Shown piece after piece: positions 23,767 to 31,829 of a stretch of 58,511 nt of DNA. This stretch comes from Patescibacteria group bacterium (GTDB taxonomy: Bacteria; Patescibacteriota; Minisyncoccia; Phycocordibacterales; UBA918), in NCBI GenBank assembly GCA_019745315.1, contig JAIETH010000001.1:257295-315805 (forward strand), in the 5' to 3' direction. The position numbers and the translations under genes are program-made. The notes under the pieces are model-generated. The model saw only the letters and a program-made list of their open reading frames with translations. It did not search any database and was not told the origin of the DNA. Numbering within the stretch: position 1 is the first letter of the stretch; every line of letters starts with the position of its first letter.

Positions 23767-23893
23767 GATTGGGCTCACAGCGAAGATTTCTCAGCAAAAC
23801 AGCACCATATGGTGCTGTTTTGTGTTTAGAAAATCTTGCTGTGACCCTAAGAAAAGTCTGGGAGACTTTTCGTCCGGGAATCGAAGCCCAATT
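23767..23893 (+). other. Strongly structured intergenic region, possible ncRNA
   Basis: The gap 23705-24041 has no gene. Nested pairings: GATTGGGCT (23767-23775) with AAGCCCAATT (23884-23893); GGGcTCACAGC..AAGATTT (23771-23789) with AAAATCTTGCTGTGACCC (23830-23847); and an internal hairpin AAAACAGCACC-atat-GGTGCTGTTTT (23796-23821). Further hairpins are AAAAGTC/GACTTTT (23862-23880) and GATCC/GGATC (23945-23960). The inner hairpin alone could be a terminator. It does not match the tmRNA, RNase P or SRP signatures that I know. Confidence 0.5.
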
Positions 23894-24041
23894 GAGCATT
23901 TTATGGAGCACAAGGTGCGAACAGAAAATCCAATTGGGGTACTGATCCTGTAAGGATCGTTTCGGCAGGACTTCGTATACAGAAACTTATTCGTGACCAC
24001 AGAGTGCTTGCTGTTATAATTAATCAAACGTTGCAATAAGC

Positions 24042-24329
24042 ATGACCCTAAAAACTATCTCATCAGGAACCGTCCATCGTGTGCCAACTGACGTGCGATC
24101 TATACTCCAGTCAAACACTACTATTTTAGAACTTTGGAATAAACTTACTCCGCTCGCCCGGAATGAGTGGATTTGTTGGATAACGATTGTAAAGAAAAAA
24201 GAGACGCGAGCAGAGCACATCGTACGGATGCAGACAGAATTACAAAAAGGTAAACGACGACCGTGCTGTTGGCCAGGATGCCCTCATCGAAGACCACAAG
24301 CACAGAAGTGGTTTGGTAAGAAAAAATAA
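24042..24329 (+). CDS. YdeI/OmpD-associated family protein
   Basis: 95 aa. VPTDVRSILQSNTTILELWNKL, NEWICWITIVKKKETRAEHI and MQTELQKGKRRPCCW follow the YdeI/OmpD-associated domain pattern (Lxpxxrxexixwixxakk.ETR..RI). Family members are linked to stress or bacteriocin tolerance without a known mechanism. TATAAT at 24014-24019 is the probable -10, leaving a 20-nt leader without a ribosome-binding site. First gene on the chromosome side of attR. Confidence 0.8.
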   Translation: MTLKTISSGTVHRVPTDVRSILQSNTTILELWNKLTPLARNEWICWITIVKKKETRAEHIVRMQTELQKGKRRPCCWPGCPHRRPQAQKWFGKKK

Positions 24330-24351
24330 GGTTTAGTTTTATACCATAACC

Positions 24352-25215
24352 ATGGAGGGACTAGATATTTTTAATGACTGGAAACATAGAGACTGTGCAA
24401 TTGCCACTATGCATGGCAAAGAAACTATTATTTCTCCCCTGCTTAAACAGGAACTAGGAATAAACAGTGTAGTACCACAAAACTTTAATACCGACTCATT
24501 TGGTACTTTTACACGCGATATTCGACGAATAGGAAATCAACTTGAGGCGGCGCGTAAAAAAGCCCAAGCCGCTCTCGATCACACAGGATTAGATCTTGCC
24601 ATTGCAAGCGAAGGGAGCTTTGGGGCGCATCCCGATCTTCCATTTGTATCAAGCAATCTCGAATTAGTATTATTTCTAGATACAAAAAATACTATTGAAA
24701 TAGTTGGTCACTACCGTACAAGCGCTGTGCGGGCACGCGGTCAAAAAATATACACACCAGAAGAAGCGGTGTTAGTGGCAGAATCATGGGGATTCCCGGA
24801 TCAAGGAATAATTCTTCGTACATCTGAAAAAAGTAGTAGAAATATATACAAAGACATCACGAGTAAAGAAGATTTAAAAGAAAGGGCAAAAAAACTTTTA
24901 TCTCCATGGTACGTGAGGTCTATTTTTATAGAAACAGATATGCGAGCACATCGTTGCCCTGCTCGAATGGAATCCATCAGAAATGCAACTCTCGATCTTA
25001 TACAAAACTGCAAAAGCGTATGCCCAAAATGCATCACTCCTGGCTTTGTGATCACTGAAACAATACAAGGATTACCGTGTGGTGAATGTGGATTAGAAAC
25101 AGATACGATAAAAGAAGTAGTACGTTCGTGTAAAAAATGCCTTTACAAAGAAAGTAATCCTATAGGAGACAAGGTGGCAGCAAAGCCTGAAGAGTGTCAG
25201 TGGTGTAATCCGTAG
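24352..25215 (+). CDS. DUF6671 family protein with zinc-ribbon tail
   Basis: 287 aa. The N-terminal ATMHGKETIISPLLKQELGI, DTDSFGTFTRDIRR-like segment and GLDLAIASEGSFGAHP match the DUF6671 pattern. SPWYVRSIFIETDMRAHRCPARM follows, then three Cys pairs (CPKC, CGEC, CKKC) and CQWC form treble zinc ribbons at the end. Function of the family is not known; zinc binding is likely. A TATACC -10 lies 6 bp before the ATG. Confidence 0.75.
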   Translation: MEGLDIFNDWKHRDCAIATMHGKETIISPLLKQELGINSVVPQNFNTDSFGTFTRDIRRIGNQLEAARKKAQAALDHTGLDLAIASEGSFGAHPDLPFVSSNLELVLFLDTKNTIEIVGHYRTSAVRARGQKIYTPEEAVLVAESWGFPDQGIILRTSEKSSRNIYKDITSKEDLKERAKKLLSPWYVRSIFIETDMRAHRCPARMESIRNATLDLIQNCKSVCPKCITPGFVITETIQGLPCGECGLETDTIKEVVRSCKKCLYKESNPIGDKVAAKPEECQWCNP

Positions 25216-25218
25216 AAC

Positions 25219-25247
25219 TTGCCATAATAGTAAAAATATAGTATGGT
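25219..25247 (+). promoter_or_regulatory. Promoter of the 25280 cassette gene
   Basis: TTGCCA (25219-25224), 17 bp, TATGGT (25242-25247). A TATAGT overlaps just upstream (25237-25242), at a 12-bp distance. Similar overlapping TATA(C/G)TA-NNNT -10 regions precede the 53736 and 54241 genes. Confidence 0.45.
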
Positions 25248-25279
25248 TTTTTTCAGAAAACAGCCGAAAGGACTGTGTC

Positions 25280-25789
25280 GTGATATATCCGACATTCAAA
25301 GAAGTTGAAATTGGCGGACCAAAAACCCTCCAACAATACCGACAGATGCTCGATACGGCAGGCTGCCGCATCGATTCACATGTCGAAGAAATGCTTCTGC
25401 CTCGGATACAATTTATGGGAGAGCCACGCCAGATTGCGCTTGCGCGCATCTCTGTCCTACAACTCGGATTCAACGATGCCGCCTGCATGACGAGCATCTG
25501 CAAGAGGGTTCTCACTTCCGGAAGCCCTATACGTCTGATTCCTGCAGAAGCATGCCTTGCCCTCCGTCTCGCATATATGGATCAACCGGATCGTGAGTTG
25601 CTGAAGATGGGTATGCGTCCCATCACGTACAAATCAGACTCACCGAGCTGCGCAGTCGATGTTGTCTATCAGATCCTTACAATGGTGAGAGATGGCAAAA
25701 CGCTATGGATCGGAGAAGCCGAGGGCTACCCCGATATCGAGTGGCCGCCTGATGCTGAATTTGTATTCATGAAAAGATCTCTCAACTAG
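25280..25789 (+). CDS. Hypothetical protein of a single-gene cassette
   Basis: 169 aa from a GTG with AAAGGA 9 nt upstream. Helical first two thirds (a repeat-like set of short helices with cysteines: GCRIDSHVEEMLLPRI, FNDAACMTSICKRVL, AEACLALRLAY) and a C-terminal part with VDVVYQILTMVRDGKTLWIG. No family recognised. Base use is richer in G+C than the DUF6671 gene before it. It has its own promoter and terminator. Confidence 0.7.
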   Translation: MIYPTFKEVEIGGPKTLQQYRQMLDTAGCRIDSHVEEMLLPRIQFMGEPRQIALARISVLQLGFNDAACMTSICKRVLTSGSPIRLIPAEACLALRLAYMDQPDRELLKMGMRPITYKSDSPSCAVDVVYQILTMVRDGKTLWIGEAEGYPDIEWPPDAEFVFMKRSLN

Positions 25790-25806
25790 CGCTCTTTGCC
25801 CCAACA

Positions 25807-25844
25807 ACCCTCGAAGAAAGTTTCTACTTCTTCGAGGGTTTTTA
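25807..25844 (+). terminator. Terminator of the 25280 gene
   Basis: ACCCTCGAAGAA ... TTCTTCGAGGGT 12-bp stem followed by TTTTATATT. Confidence 0.85.
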
Positions 25845-25921
25845 TATTATTCTTGTTAAAGGGATTTAAAGTGGATAATATACGTATACGTCGCTTACTA
25901 ATTCTTCTACTATTAGCAAGT

Positions 25922-26629
25922 ATGAATATACGAACATGCGCTCTGGCTACTGCCCTTATCCTACTCGTTGGAATCCTTGGAATTTTATATGTACAAAAAA
26001 GTACCGTCTTTTATGAAGACAATCTTGGTAAAAAAATTATACTTAAAGATATACCGTCTGGTGTATCTGTTCCCACATGCGGACAACCTGAATATCCATG
26101 CACATGGAAACTACTAGAAAGTAAAGATTTGGGTATACGTATGCACGTACAGGAATATTCTGAACCCAATAGATATACTTATTTCATACGGAACAACAGC
26201 ATTGAAGCACACCGCCTCTCCGATGACAGAACATTTAATGGACCACTTCTCATCACGATATTCTCTAAAGAAGCTGATGAGTCAATTGAAGATGCAATTT
26301 CTACTGCGGCATACACAGATCTTCCAGAAGCCGTCGCATTTGGTGGGTGTGCTGTAGAAAAAGTTGAAAACGAAAAATATAATTTAAATCTTGATAAGGA
26401 AATATTTGAATATAAGGCTGCTGGAAAGTATAAAGAGTTTGTTACAGATTTCAATAAAAAATTAGAAGGAAAACCTGCCTTTGACGAGTGTGGTCAATAC
26501 GGAGAAACTGAAGGAGTACGTTATTTTGAATACCATCCCAAAGAATCACAAACAAAATTTATTAGTGTTGAAGGAGGATACGATTACCCTGGCGCACTAT
26601 TTGACCCCCGCTCCATTGAGCTTTGGTGA
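25922..26629 (+). CDS. Membrane-anchored exported protein, unknown
   Basis: 235 aa from the ATG at 25922. The start is placed here because a TACTAT -10 sits 8 bp upstream and the first residues form a clean membrane anchor (ALATALILLVGILGILYV); the frame is open upstream. The rest is an exported acidic domain with paired cysteines (CGQPEYPC, GGCAVEKV, FDECGQYGE). No known family. Confidence 0.65.
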   Translation: MNIRTCALATALILLVGILGILYVQKSTVFYEDNLGKKIILKDIPSGVSVPTCGQPEYPCTWKLLESKDLGIRMHVQEYSEPNRYTYFIRNNSIEAHRLSDDRTFNGPLLITIFSKEADESIEDAISTAAYTDLPEAVAFGGCAVEKVENEKYNLNLDKEIFEYKAAGKYKEFVTDFNKKLEGKPAFDECGQYGETEGVRYFEYHPKESQTKFISVEGGYDYPGALFDPRSIELW

Positions 26630-26651
26630 TTTTTTAGTTTATCAAAATAAA

Positions 26652-26680
26652 TTGACATAAACCTGATTCCGTACTATAAG
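26652..26680 (+). promoter_or_regulatory. Consensus promoter of the 26737 cassette gene
   Basis: TTGACA (26652-26657), 17 bp, TATAAG (26675-26680). Confidence 0.75.
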
Positions 26681-26686
26681 AAAACG

Positions 26687-26707
26687 CTGCATAGAGATTC
26701 TATGCAG
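26687..26707 (+). other. 5'-leader hairpin of the 26737 gene
   Basis: CTGCATAGA-gat-TCTATGCAG, a perfect 9-bp stem at the predicted 5' end of the transcript, 30 nt before the start codon. Could stabilise the message; no T-run, so not a terminator. Confidence 0.6.
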
Positions 26708-26736
26708 GATACTCTTTTTCCTCAGGGAGGGACAAA

Positions 26737-26958
26737 ATGTCGAGCACCACAGCAGACCAGCGGACATTTCCGAAGGATACGCTTGTCTATGCGCGCAATG
26801 GGTCCAATGAGAGGATTACTTTCATGAAGGACCCGACCACCCGCGAGACCAGGCCGATGAACTCGCGGACGCGCCAATATCAGAACTTCGGCTACCTCGA
26901 GGATCGCCGGAAGGTCACCTGGGACAAGAACGAAAGCCATTGGGTGCTTAGCACATAG
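26737..26958 (+). CDS. Small G+C-rich basic protein, unknown
   Basis: 73 aa; strong AGGGAGGGA ribosome-binding site 6 nt before the ATG. Polar and charged, with ITFMKDPTTRETRPMNSRTRQYQ and KVTWDKNESHWVLS; no hydrophobic core segment, cysteine or known motif. Much more G+C-rich than the murF gene downstream. Complete with promoter, leader hairpin and terminator. Confidence 0.7.
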   Translation: MSSTTADQRTFPKDTLVYARNGSNERITFMKDPTTRETRPMNSRTRQYQNFGYLEDRRKVTWDKNESHWVLST

Positions 26959-26969
26959 CACCGCGCACC

Positions 26970-27000
26970 ACGACCGCCAAGAGAGCGGTCGTTTTTATTT
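26970..27000 (+). terminator. Terminator of the 26737 gene
   Basis: ACGACCGC-caagaga-GCGGTCGT followed by TTTTATTTT. Confidence 0.85.
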
Positions 27001-27016
27001 TCATTATGAGAATTTT

Positions 27017-28306
27017 TTACATCCGCAACCACATCGAGTCTTGGCGCACCAAGAGATCTGACGCTTCTTGTGGATTTTTCATCAATTCTTCAACTGCGCG
27101 TTCTGCTCGAATACTCTGAGAACCTTTAATCAAAATAATATCGTCTTCACCAATGAGTGCCTCAAGATCTTTTCCTGCAAGCCGCGCATCTTCGTACTGC
27201 CAGATTTTTGACTCAGGCATTCCTGATTCAAGCGCGCCTTCTGCGATACTCCGAGAACGGATACCAACAGTAACAAGATAGTCAGCAACGTCGGCAACCA
27301 TACGCCCCATTTTTTCATGCTGGACTACTGAATACTGACCAAGCTCCATCATATCTCCCAAAACCGCAATCTTTCGCCCTATAGTACGAACCTCTTTAAG
27401 TGCCTGAATAGCTCGCTCCATAGCAACAGGAGATGCGTTATAGGTGTCATCTATGATAAGGGAGCCTTTGATACCTTCTATGAGGCGCATACGCCCTGGA
27501 GGCGGGATATGAGCACGGAGTGCCTCGGCACATTCTTGGATGGTCATTCCAAAAATAGTTCCAACTGCTACTGCCGCTGTGTATGCATATGCATGCTGAA
27601 CACCAAGAGATCCAAGTACTGATACTATCGTAGCGTCAGTGCCATGTGTGAGGGTAAACTCGAGACCCACAGGAACTCCATTTTGGTACACCGTTTTATC
27701 AGCTGAAGCAGTAAACGGAGAAAGCGAATACCGACTGTATCCGATAGACTGCTGACGAACTCCTTCTTTAATTTTTACAATTGCCTCGTCATCATTATTA
27801 AATACAAAAATACCTTCAGATTTCAATGCGTCTACAAGCTGACTCTTTTCTGCAATTACTGCTTCTGGAGAACTGAAAAATTCGACGTGCACTGGCACAT
27901 CAGGCAATCGTGTGAGGATTACAATGTCTGGCTTTATCCATGTGGTGAGGCGCGCAATATCTCCGGGTCTATCGACACCAATCTCAAGCACCAACCATTC
28001 TGGATAGTTGCCTGGAAATGCAGCAACTAGCGCACCATCAATAATATTTTTTATCCAGCGAATAGGATTATTCCATGCATTTGGAAGCCCCAGAATAGTG
28101 AGAGGAACACCGATTTCAGAATTAAAACTTTTTTCACTTTTACGTACACGGACTTTTTGTTTTAAAACGGTGTACACAGCATCTTTAGTAGATGTTTTTC
28201 CAACACTCCCTGTAATTCCAATGATATGCGGTCGCGTACGTGCAATCAGCATGCGCGCCTCCCAGGTGATAATTGCAACAATAATTTTTTTGAAGAGACT
28301 TTTCAT
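27017..28306 (-). CDS. murF: UDP-N-acetylmuramoyl-tripeptide--D-alanyl-D-alanine ligase
   Basis: 429 aa Mur ligase. P-loop IIGITGSVGKTSTKDAV, EIGVDRPGDIARLT, the metal/carbamate-Lys region SQLVDALKSEGIFVFNNDD, and the C-terminal-domain start IIDDTYNASPVAMERAIQ (the family's DxYNANPxS motif) are all intact. It adds D-Ala-D-Ala to the UDP-MurNAc peptide in the cytosol. Last gene of the mraZ-rsmH-ftsL-ftsI-murF run; the ftsI stop is 1 nt upstream of its start. Confidence 0.95.
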   Translation of the reverse strand: MKSLFKKIIVAIITWEARMLIARTRPHIIGITGSVGKTSTKDAVYTVLKQKVRVRKSEKSFNSEIGVPLTILGLPNAWNNPIRWIKNIIDGALVAAFPGNYPEWLVLEIGVDRPGDIARLTTWIKPDIVILTRLPDVPVHVEFFSSPEAVIAEKSQLVDALKSEGIFVFNNDDEAIVKIKEGVRQQSIGYSRYSLSPFTASADKTVYQNGVPVGLEFTLTHGTDATIVSVLGSLGVQHAYAYTAAVAVGTIFGMTIQECAEALRAHIPPPGRMRLIEGIKGSLIIDDTYNASPVAMERAIQALKEVRTIGRKIAVLGDMMELGQYSVVQHEKMGRMVADVADYLVTVGIRSRSIAEGALESGMPESKIWQYEDARLAGKDLEALIGEDDIILIKGSQSIRAERAVEELMKNPQEASDLLVRQDSMWLRM

Positions 28307-28307
28307 A

Positions 28308-30023
28308 TTACCTATCAGGTGGTACGTCGTAGTAGTTGAGTAAGAACTTAGCTAAATCCATAAAAGGTCGAGTCAGGGTCTGAGACGCATACTCTACGTT
28401 TTGTGGCTCAACAGTATACAGGAATACAAGAAATTTGGGATCAAAGGCAGGAAAATAGCCAAAAAACGAGTGGAGATACCGATCGTCATAGTACCCTTTT
28501 CCATTCGGGAGTGCAATTTGAGCCGTTCCGGTCTTTGCAGCGATCGTATAGCGATCCATCTTCTCTTTTCCTCCCGCAAGAGCGGTGTCAACCACCTCAA
28601 CAAGCATGCGAGAGATCTCTTCGCTCGTTTTTTCACTAAAAACTCTCGTAGGAGCTCCAAATTCTACCTTCTTCTCACCTCCCGAATCATACATAATATC
28701 AGTCACCAAATGTGGTGTTATGAGCTCTCCTCCGTTCCCCAAGGCCGAGAGAGCGCGCACGGTTTCAAGTGGCGTCATGGCAATACCCTGACCAAAAGAA
28801 GCAGTTGCGTATTCAAGATCTCGCGGACTTTCAAGGTTTGCAGTGAGGCCGCTCGTTTCCCCCGGAAGATCGATACCTGTCTTTTGATCAAATGCGAGCG
28901 CTTTAAAATATGCACGGAAGCTGCTACGGCCCATTGTTTTTACAATATGTGCTACGCCCGTATTCAATGACTGATTCAAAACCTCCTGCATCGACACTTG
29001 ACCTCGCCCTTTTTTGTCAAAGTTATAAATGGTATATCCACTCATCTCGAGGAAACCCGGGTCGTAGTAGGTGCTCTCGGGCGTAATAGCTCCTGCATCG
29101 AGTCCTGCCGCAACAGTGAGAGGTTTAATAATAGAACCCATTTCATGCACCTGCTCAACAAGCGGATTATTAAATACACGAGGATCAGTAACTTCACTAA
29201 AGTCATTGAGGTTAAATCCTGGGTACACTGACATTGCGTATATCGCCCCCGTTTGAGGGTTTATAACAATACCTCCCGTTTCCTTACTCTGATACGTGTC
29301 ATGCGCACTCTTAAGATTTGATTCAAGTGCGCGCGCAACCGATGGCTCAAGAGTTGTCACGATGTGACCCTCTTTATTTTCCCCCGAATCAAATACGACA
29401 CTTCCGAAGTTTTCAAATATTTCAGCAAAAAAGTTTACAAAGAGGTTGTCTGAGTCTCGAGAGAGGACCTCTTCGTACGATCGCTCAAGTCCGTATCGCC
29501 CCCCAAGGGTATCTTCTTTGTATGCAACAAACCCTATTGTGCGTGAAAGAAGCTCATCTCCTGGATAGTATCGCCACTGATCTCTATAGAGTTGAATACC
29601 TTTGAGAGAAAGGGCTCGAATTTTTTCTGCATCTTTTTCAGAGACACGCTTGGCGATTTCTTCATACGGATCCCCCTTTTTTTCTGCTCGCTTCAAAAAA
29701 TCTTCTTTATCTATTGAAACAATGGCATTGAGTGCCTGATATGTTTTTTCTGCATCTTCTATAAAATCAGGATTAATAGCGACCGTATAGCCAACCTTAA
29801 GTGTTGCTGCAGAAACACGCTCACCATCTTTGGTGGTGAAATAAATAGTACCTCGATCAAAAATATTTTTTACCGAACCGACATACTGACCTTCTGCCTT
29901 TTCGGCATACTCTTTACCGTTACTTACCTGCACAAGATATAGCCTGACAATAAGCAAAACAGCCACTGCGAGGAGCAATGCTGTTAAGATGCGTACGCGA
30001 AATAAAATACTACCTCGTATCAT
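28308..30023 (-). CDS. ftsI: Class B penicillin-binding protein (FtsI/PBP3-like)
   Basis: 571 aa. One N-terminal membrane helix (residues 9-29), pedestal domain, then the transpeptidase with SxxK as MGSIIKPLTVAAG, SxN in NQSLNTGVAH and KTG in IAAKTGTAQIA. Septal peptidoglycan cross-linking at the outer face of the membrane. Position behind ftsL in the division cluster assigns it to FtsI rather than PBP2. Overlaps ftsL by 14 nt. Confidence 0.92.
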   Translation of the reverse strand: MIRGSILFRVRILTALLLAVAVLLIVRLYLVQVSNGKEYAEKAEGQYVGSVKNIFDRGTIYFTTKDGERVSAATLKVGYTVAINPDFIEDAEKTYQALNAIVSIDKEDFLKRAEKKGDPYEEIAKRVSEKDAEKIRALSLKGIQLYRDQWRYYPGDELLSRTIGFVAYKEDTLGGRYGLERSYEEVLSRDSDNLFVNFFAEIFENFGSVVFDSGENKEGHIVTTLEPSVARALESNLKSAHDTYQSKETGGIVINPQTGAIYAMSVYPGFNLNDFSEVTDPRVFNNPLVEQVHEMGSIIKPLTVAAGLDAGAITPESTYYDPGFLEMSGYTIYNFDKKGRGQVSMQEVLNQSLNTGVAHIVKTMGRSSFRAYFKALAFDQKTGIDLPGETSGLTANLESPRDLEYATASFGQGIAMTPLETVRALSALGNGGELITPHLVTDIMYDSGGEKKVEFGAPTRVFSEKTSEEISRMLVEVVDTALAGGKEKMDRYTIAAKTGTAQIALPNGKGYYDDRYLHSFFGYFPAFDPKFLVFLYTVEPQNVEYASQTLTRPFMDLAKFLLNYYDVPPDR

Positions 30024-30330
30024 TGTGAGAAAGCACTAACGCGCCCTGTGCTTTTTCTATGAAAACTTTCTCTTCATTTTCTAAAAAACCATATGCGAGA
30101 GCTGTATCAAGACTCACCGCATCACGCGCTGCAATATATTCACTCTCCAACTCACTCACACGAGCCTGAGTACGTGTAATCTCCTGAGCAACCTCCTTGC
30201 GCACTACCACATGAGCAACAGCAGCACTCACAAAATATACGTACAAAACAAAAAGTATAAAAATAAAGGAAAGCGATGTATAGAAAAGCTTGCGTTCGAG
30301 TTGATATGTTGTGGTAGTTTTTCGGTTCAT
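30010..30330 (-). CDS. ftsL: FtsL-like division protein
   Basis: 106 aa with the FtsL layout: short basic cytosolic tail, one membrane helix (about 16-38, FIFILFVLYVYFVSAAVAHVV) and an exported coiled coil (ITRTQARVSELESEYIAARD). FtsL sequences diverge strongly, so the call rests on topology and on its place between rsmH and ftsI, overlapping both. Confidence 0.75.
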   Translation of the reverse strand: MNRKTTTTYQLERKLFYTSLSFIFILFVLYVYFVSAAVAHVVVRKEVAQEITRTQARVSELESEYIAARDAVSLDTALAYGFLENEEKVFIEKAQGALVLSHNDTR

Positions 30331-31226
30331 GATTTTTGAAAAATACGGAGCTTCGCACTACGGGCGCGAGGATTTTGTGCTAATTCCTCAGGACTCGCAG
30401 TACGTGGCTTTTTAGTAACAATAGTTCCTTTTTCTTCCGCCTCGAGAGCGCGATACTTCTGCTTCACAAGACGATCTTCAATGCTATGAAAGGTTATGAT
30501 CGCAAGATGGCCTCCTGAGACAAGAATCTTAAGCGATCCATCAATGAAGTCAGAGAGAACATCGAGTTCATCATTGACTGCGATACGAAGCGCTTGAAAT
30601 GTTTTGGTTGCAGGATGGATTCTTCCTTTCTGAAACCGTGCGGGAATAGCTTTTTTGATACACGCCACGAGATCGTCAGTGGTCTCGAGAGGTTTTTCTA
30701 CTCGAGCTCTGCAAATCTCATGAGCTATGCGACGAGCGAATCGCTCATCGGCATATGCATACAACGCATCAGCAATCGATTCTTCGCTCCATGTATTTAC
30801 AATGTCTCGTGCATCAAACGGAGCGAGAGCAGGATCTCCATAGGTCATAAGGAGTGGTTCATTCTTTTGAAATGAAAATCCTTTTCCCTCTGTTTCAAAC
30901 TGCTCACTATTCCATCCGAGGTCTGCGAGTATTGCATCAACGTGACTCAAAGAATGATCCTGAGCAATGTCTGCAATATTTCTAAAATTGCCGCACACTA
31001 CGTGAAGTGCCGCACCATTTGGGATTAAACGATCCGTAAGCTTACGAACCATCTCTGGATCACTATCTATAACAAAAAGTGTTCCAGAGCCCGCAAGCCT
31101 CTCTAGGATAAGCGCACTATGTCCTCCTCCTCCTCCAGTTGCATCTACCACAATGCTTCCTGGATTGATGAGAAGTCCTTCTGTCGCTTCGTGCGGAAGT
31201 ACCGTTATGTGTCGAGTATCCTCCAT
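30327..31226 (-). CDS. rsmH: 16S rRNA (cytosine-1402-N4) methyltransferase
   Basis: 299 aa. VLPHEATEGLLINPGSIVVDATGGGGGHS is the N-terminal SAM-binding region, followed by ADLGWNSEQFE, the PATKTFQALRIAVNDEL motif and FHSIEDRLVK. It methylates C1402 in the ribosomal P site. Standard dcw neighbour of mraZ, 3 bp downstream of it. Confidence 0.95.
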   Translation of the reverse strand: MEDTRHITVLPHEATEGLLINPGSIVVDATGGGGGHSALILERLAGSGTLFVIDSDPEMVRKLTDRLIPNGAALHVVCGNFRNIADIAQDHSLSHVDAILADLGWNSEQFETEGKGFSFQKNEPLLMTYGDPALAPFDARDIVNTWSEESIADALYAYADERFARRIAHEICRARVEKPLETTDDLVACIKKAIPARFQKGRIHPATKTFQALRIAVNDELDVLSDFIDGSLKILVSGGHLAIITFHSIEDRLVKQKYRALEAEEKGTIVTKKPRTASPEELAQNPRARSAKLRIFQKS

Positions 31227-31229
31227 AGA

Positions 31230-31664
31230 CTACAAGACACCTATTTCTCCAAGTTTTTGAGCCAAGGCATTTCCCTGCTTCTCAATTCGCTTTTTGTACT
31301 CACTCCACACGTTCTCATCCCAGATTTCTACACGATCGTGAATTCCTGCAAGAACCACTTTGGTTCCGAGTCCTGCAAAATCCTTGAGGAAATCTGGAAC
31401 GAGAATTCGCCCCACGCTATCAATATCAACTTCAACTGCTCCTGAAAGGAAGAAACGATTGAATCCTCGTGTATCTGCTTGTCCGAGCGGTAGTTCAGCA
31501 ATTTTTGCGCTGATACGTTGCCATTCTTTAAGCGGATAGAGAAAGAGACAATTATCGAGTCCTCGAGTAACCACTACCTTTTTCCCAAGCTGCTGCCGAA
31601 ACTTAACTGGTAACGACAGTCTTTTTTTTGGGTCAAGAGAATGTGTATATTCGCCAATCAGCAT
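31230..31664 (-). CDS. mraZ: Transcriptional regulator MraZ
   Basis: 144 aa with two SpoVT/AbrB-like swapped-hairpin repeats: MLIGEYTHSLDPKKRLSLPVKFR with VTRGLDNCLFLYP, and a second AVEVDIDSVGRILVPDFLKDF with VLAGIHDRVEIWDE. It represses or tunes the dcw operon by binding upstream direct repeats, which are present here. Confidence 0.95.
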   Translation of the reverse strand: MLIGEYTHSLDPKKRLSLPVKFRQQLGKKVVVTRGLDNCLFLYPLKEWQRISAKIAELPLGQADTRGFNRFFLSGAVEVDIDSVGRILVPDFLKDFAGLGTKVVLAGIHDRVEIWDENVWSEYKKRIEKQGNALAQKLGEIGVL

Positions 31665-31705
31665 ATTCGTCTAACTTTTCTATAGAGAGGTCATCTGTAT
31701 AGATT

Positions 31706-31720
31706 TACCACTATCTCCCA
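31706..31720 (-). promoter_or_regulatory. MraZ-box-like repeats upstream of mraZ
   Basis: On the minus strand TGGGA and TGGTA separated by exactly 5 nt, preceded by a further GTGTGG. MraZ of other bacteria binds TGGGN repeats spaced by 5 nt in its own promoter. Another GGTGGGA lies 30 bp further upstream. Confidence 0.55.
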
Positions 31721-31781
31721 CCACACTCACATTCTATAGCACTTGATCCCACCATACTACACTGTTATCCACATTACATAC

Positions 31782-31812
31782 AAAAAACCACTGCGTCTGG
31801 CAGTGGTTTTTT
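31782..31812 (-). terminator. lysS terminator
   Basis: CCACTGC ... GCAGTGG stem extended by A6/T6 arms. On the minus strand it follows the lysS stop by 18 nt. Confidence 0.8.
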
Positions 31813-31829
31813 GTCCTCGTCTTTTACCC

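Noticed and set aside
23741-23970. RNase P RNA, tmRNA or SRP RNA in the structured gap
   Set aside because: The key conserved sequences of these RNAs (for example the P4 and tag or GNAR-loop regions) are not visible.
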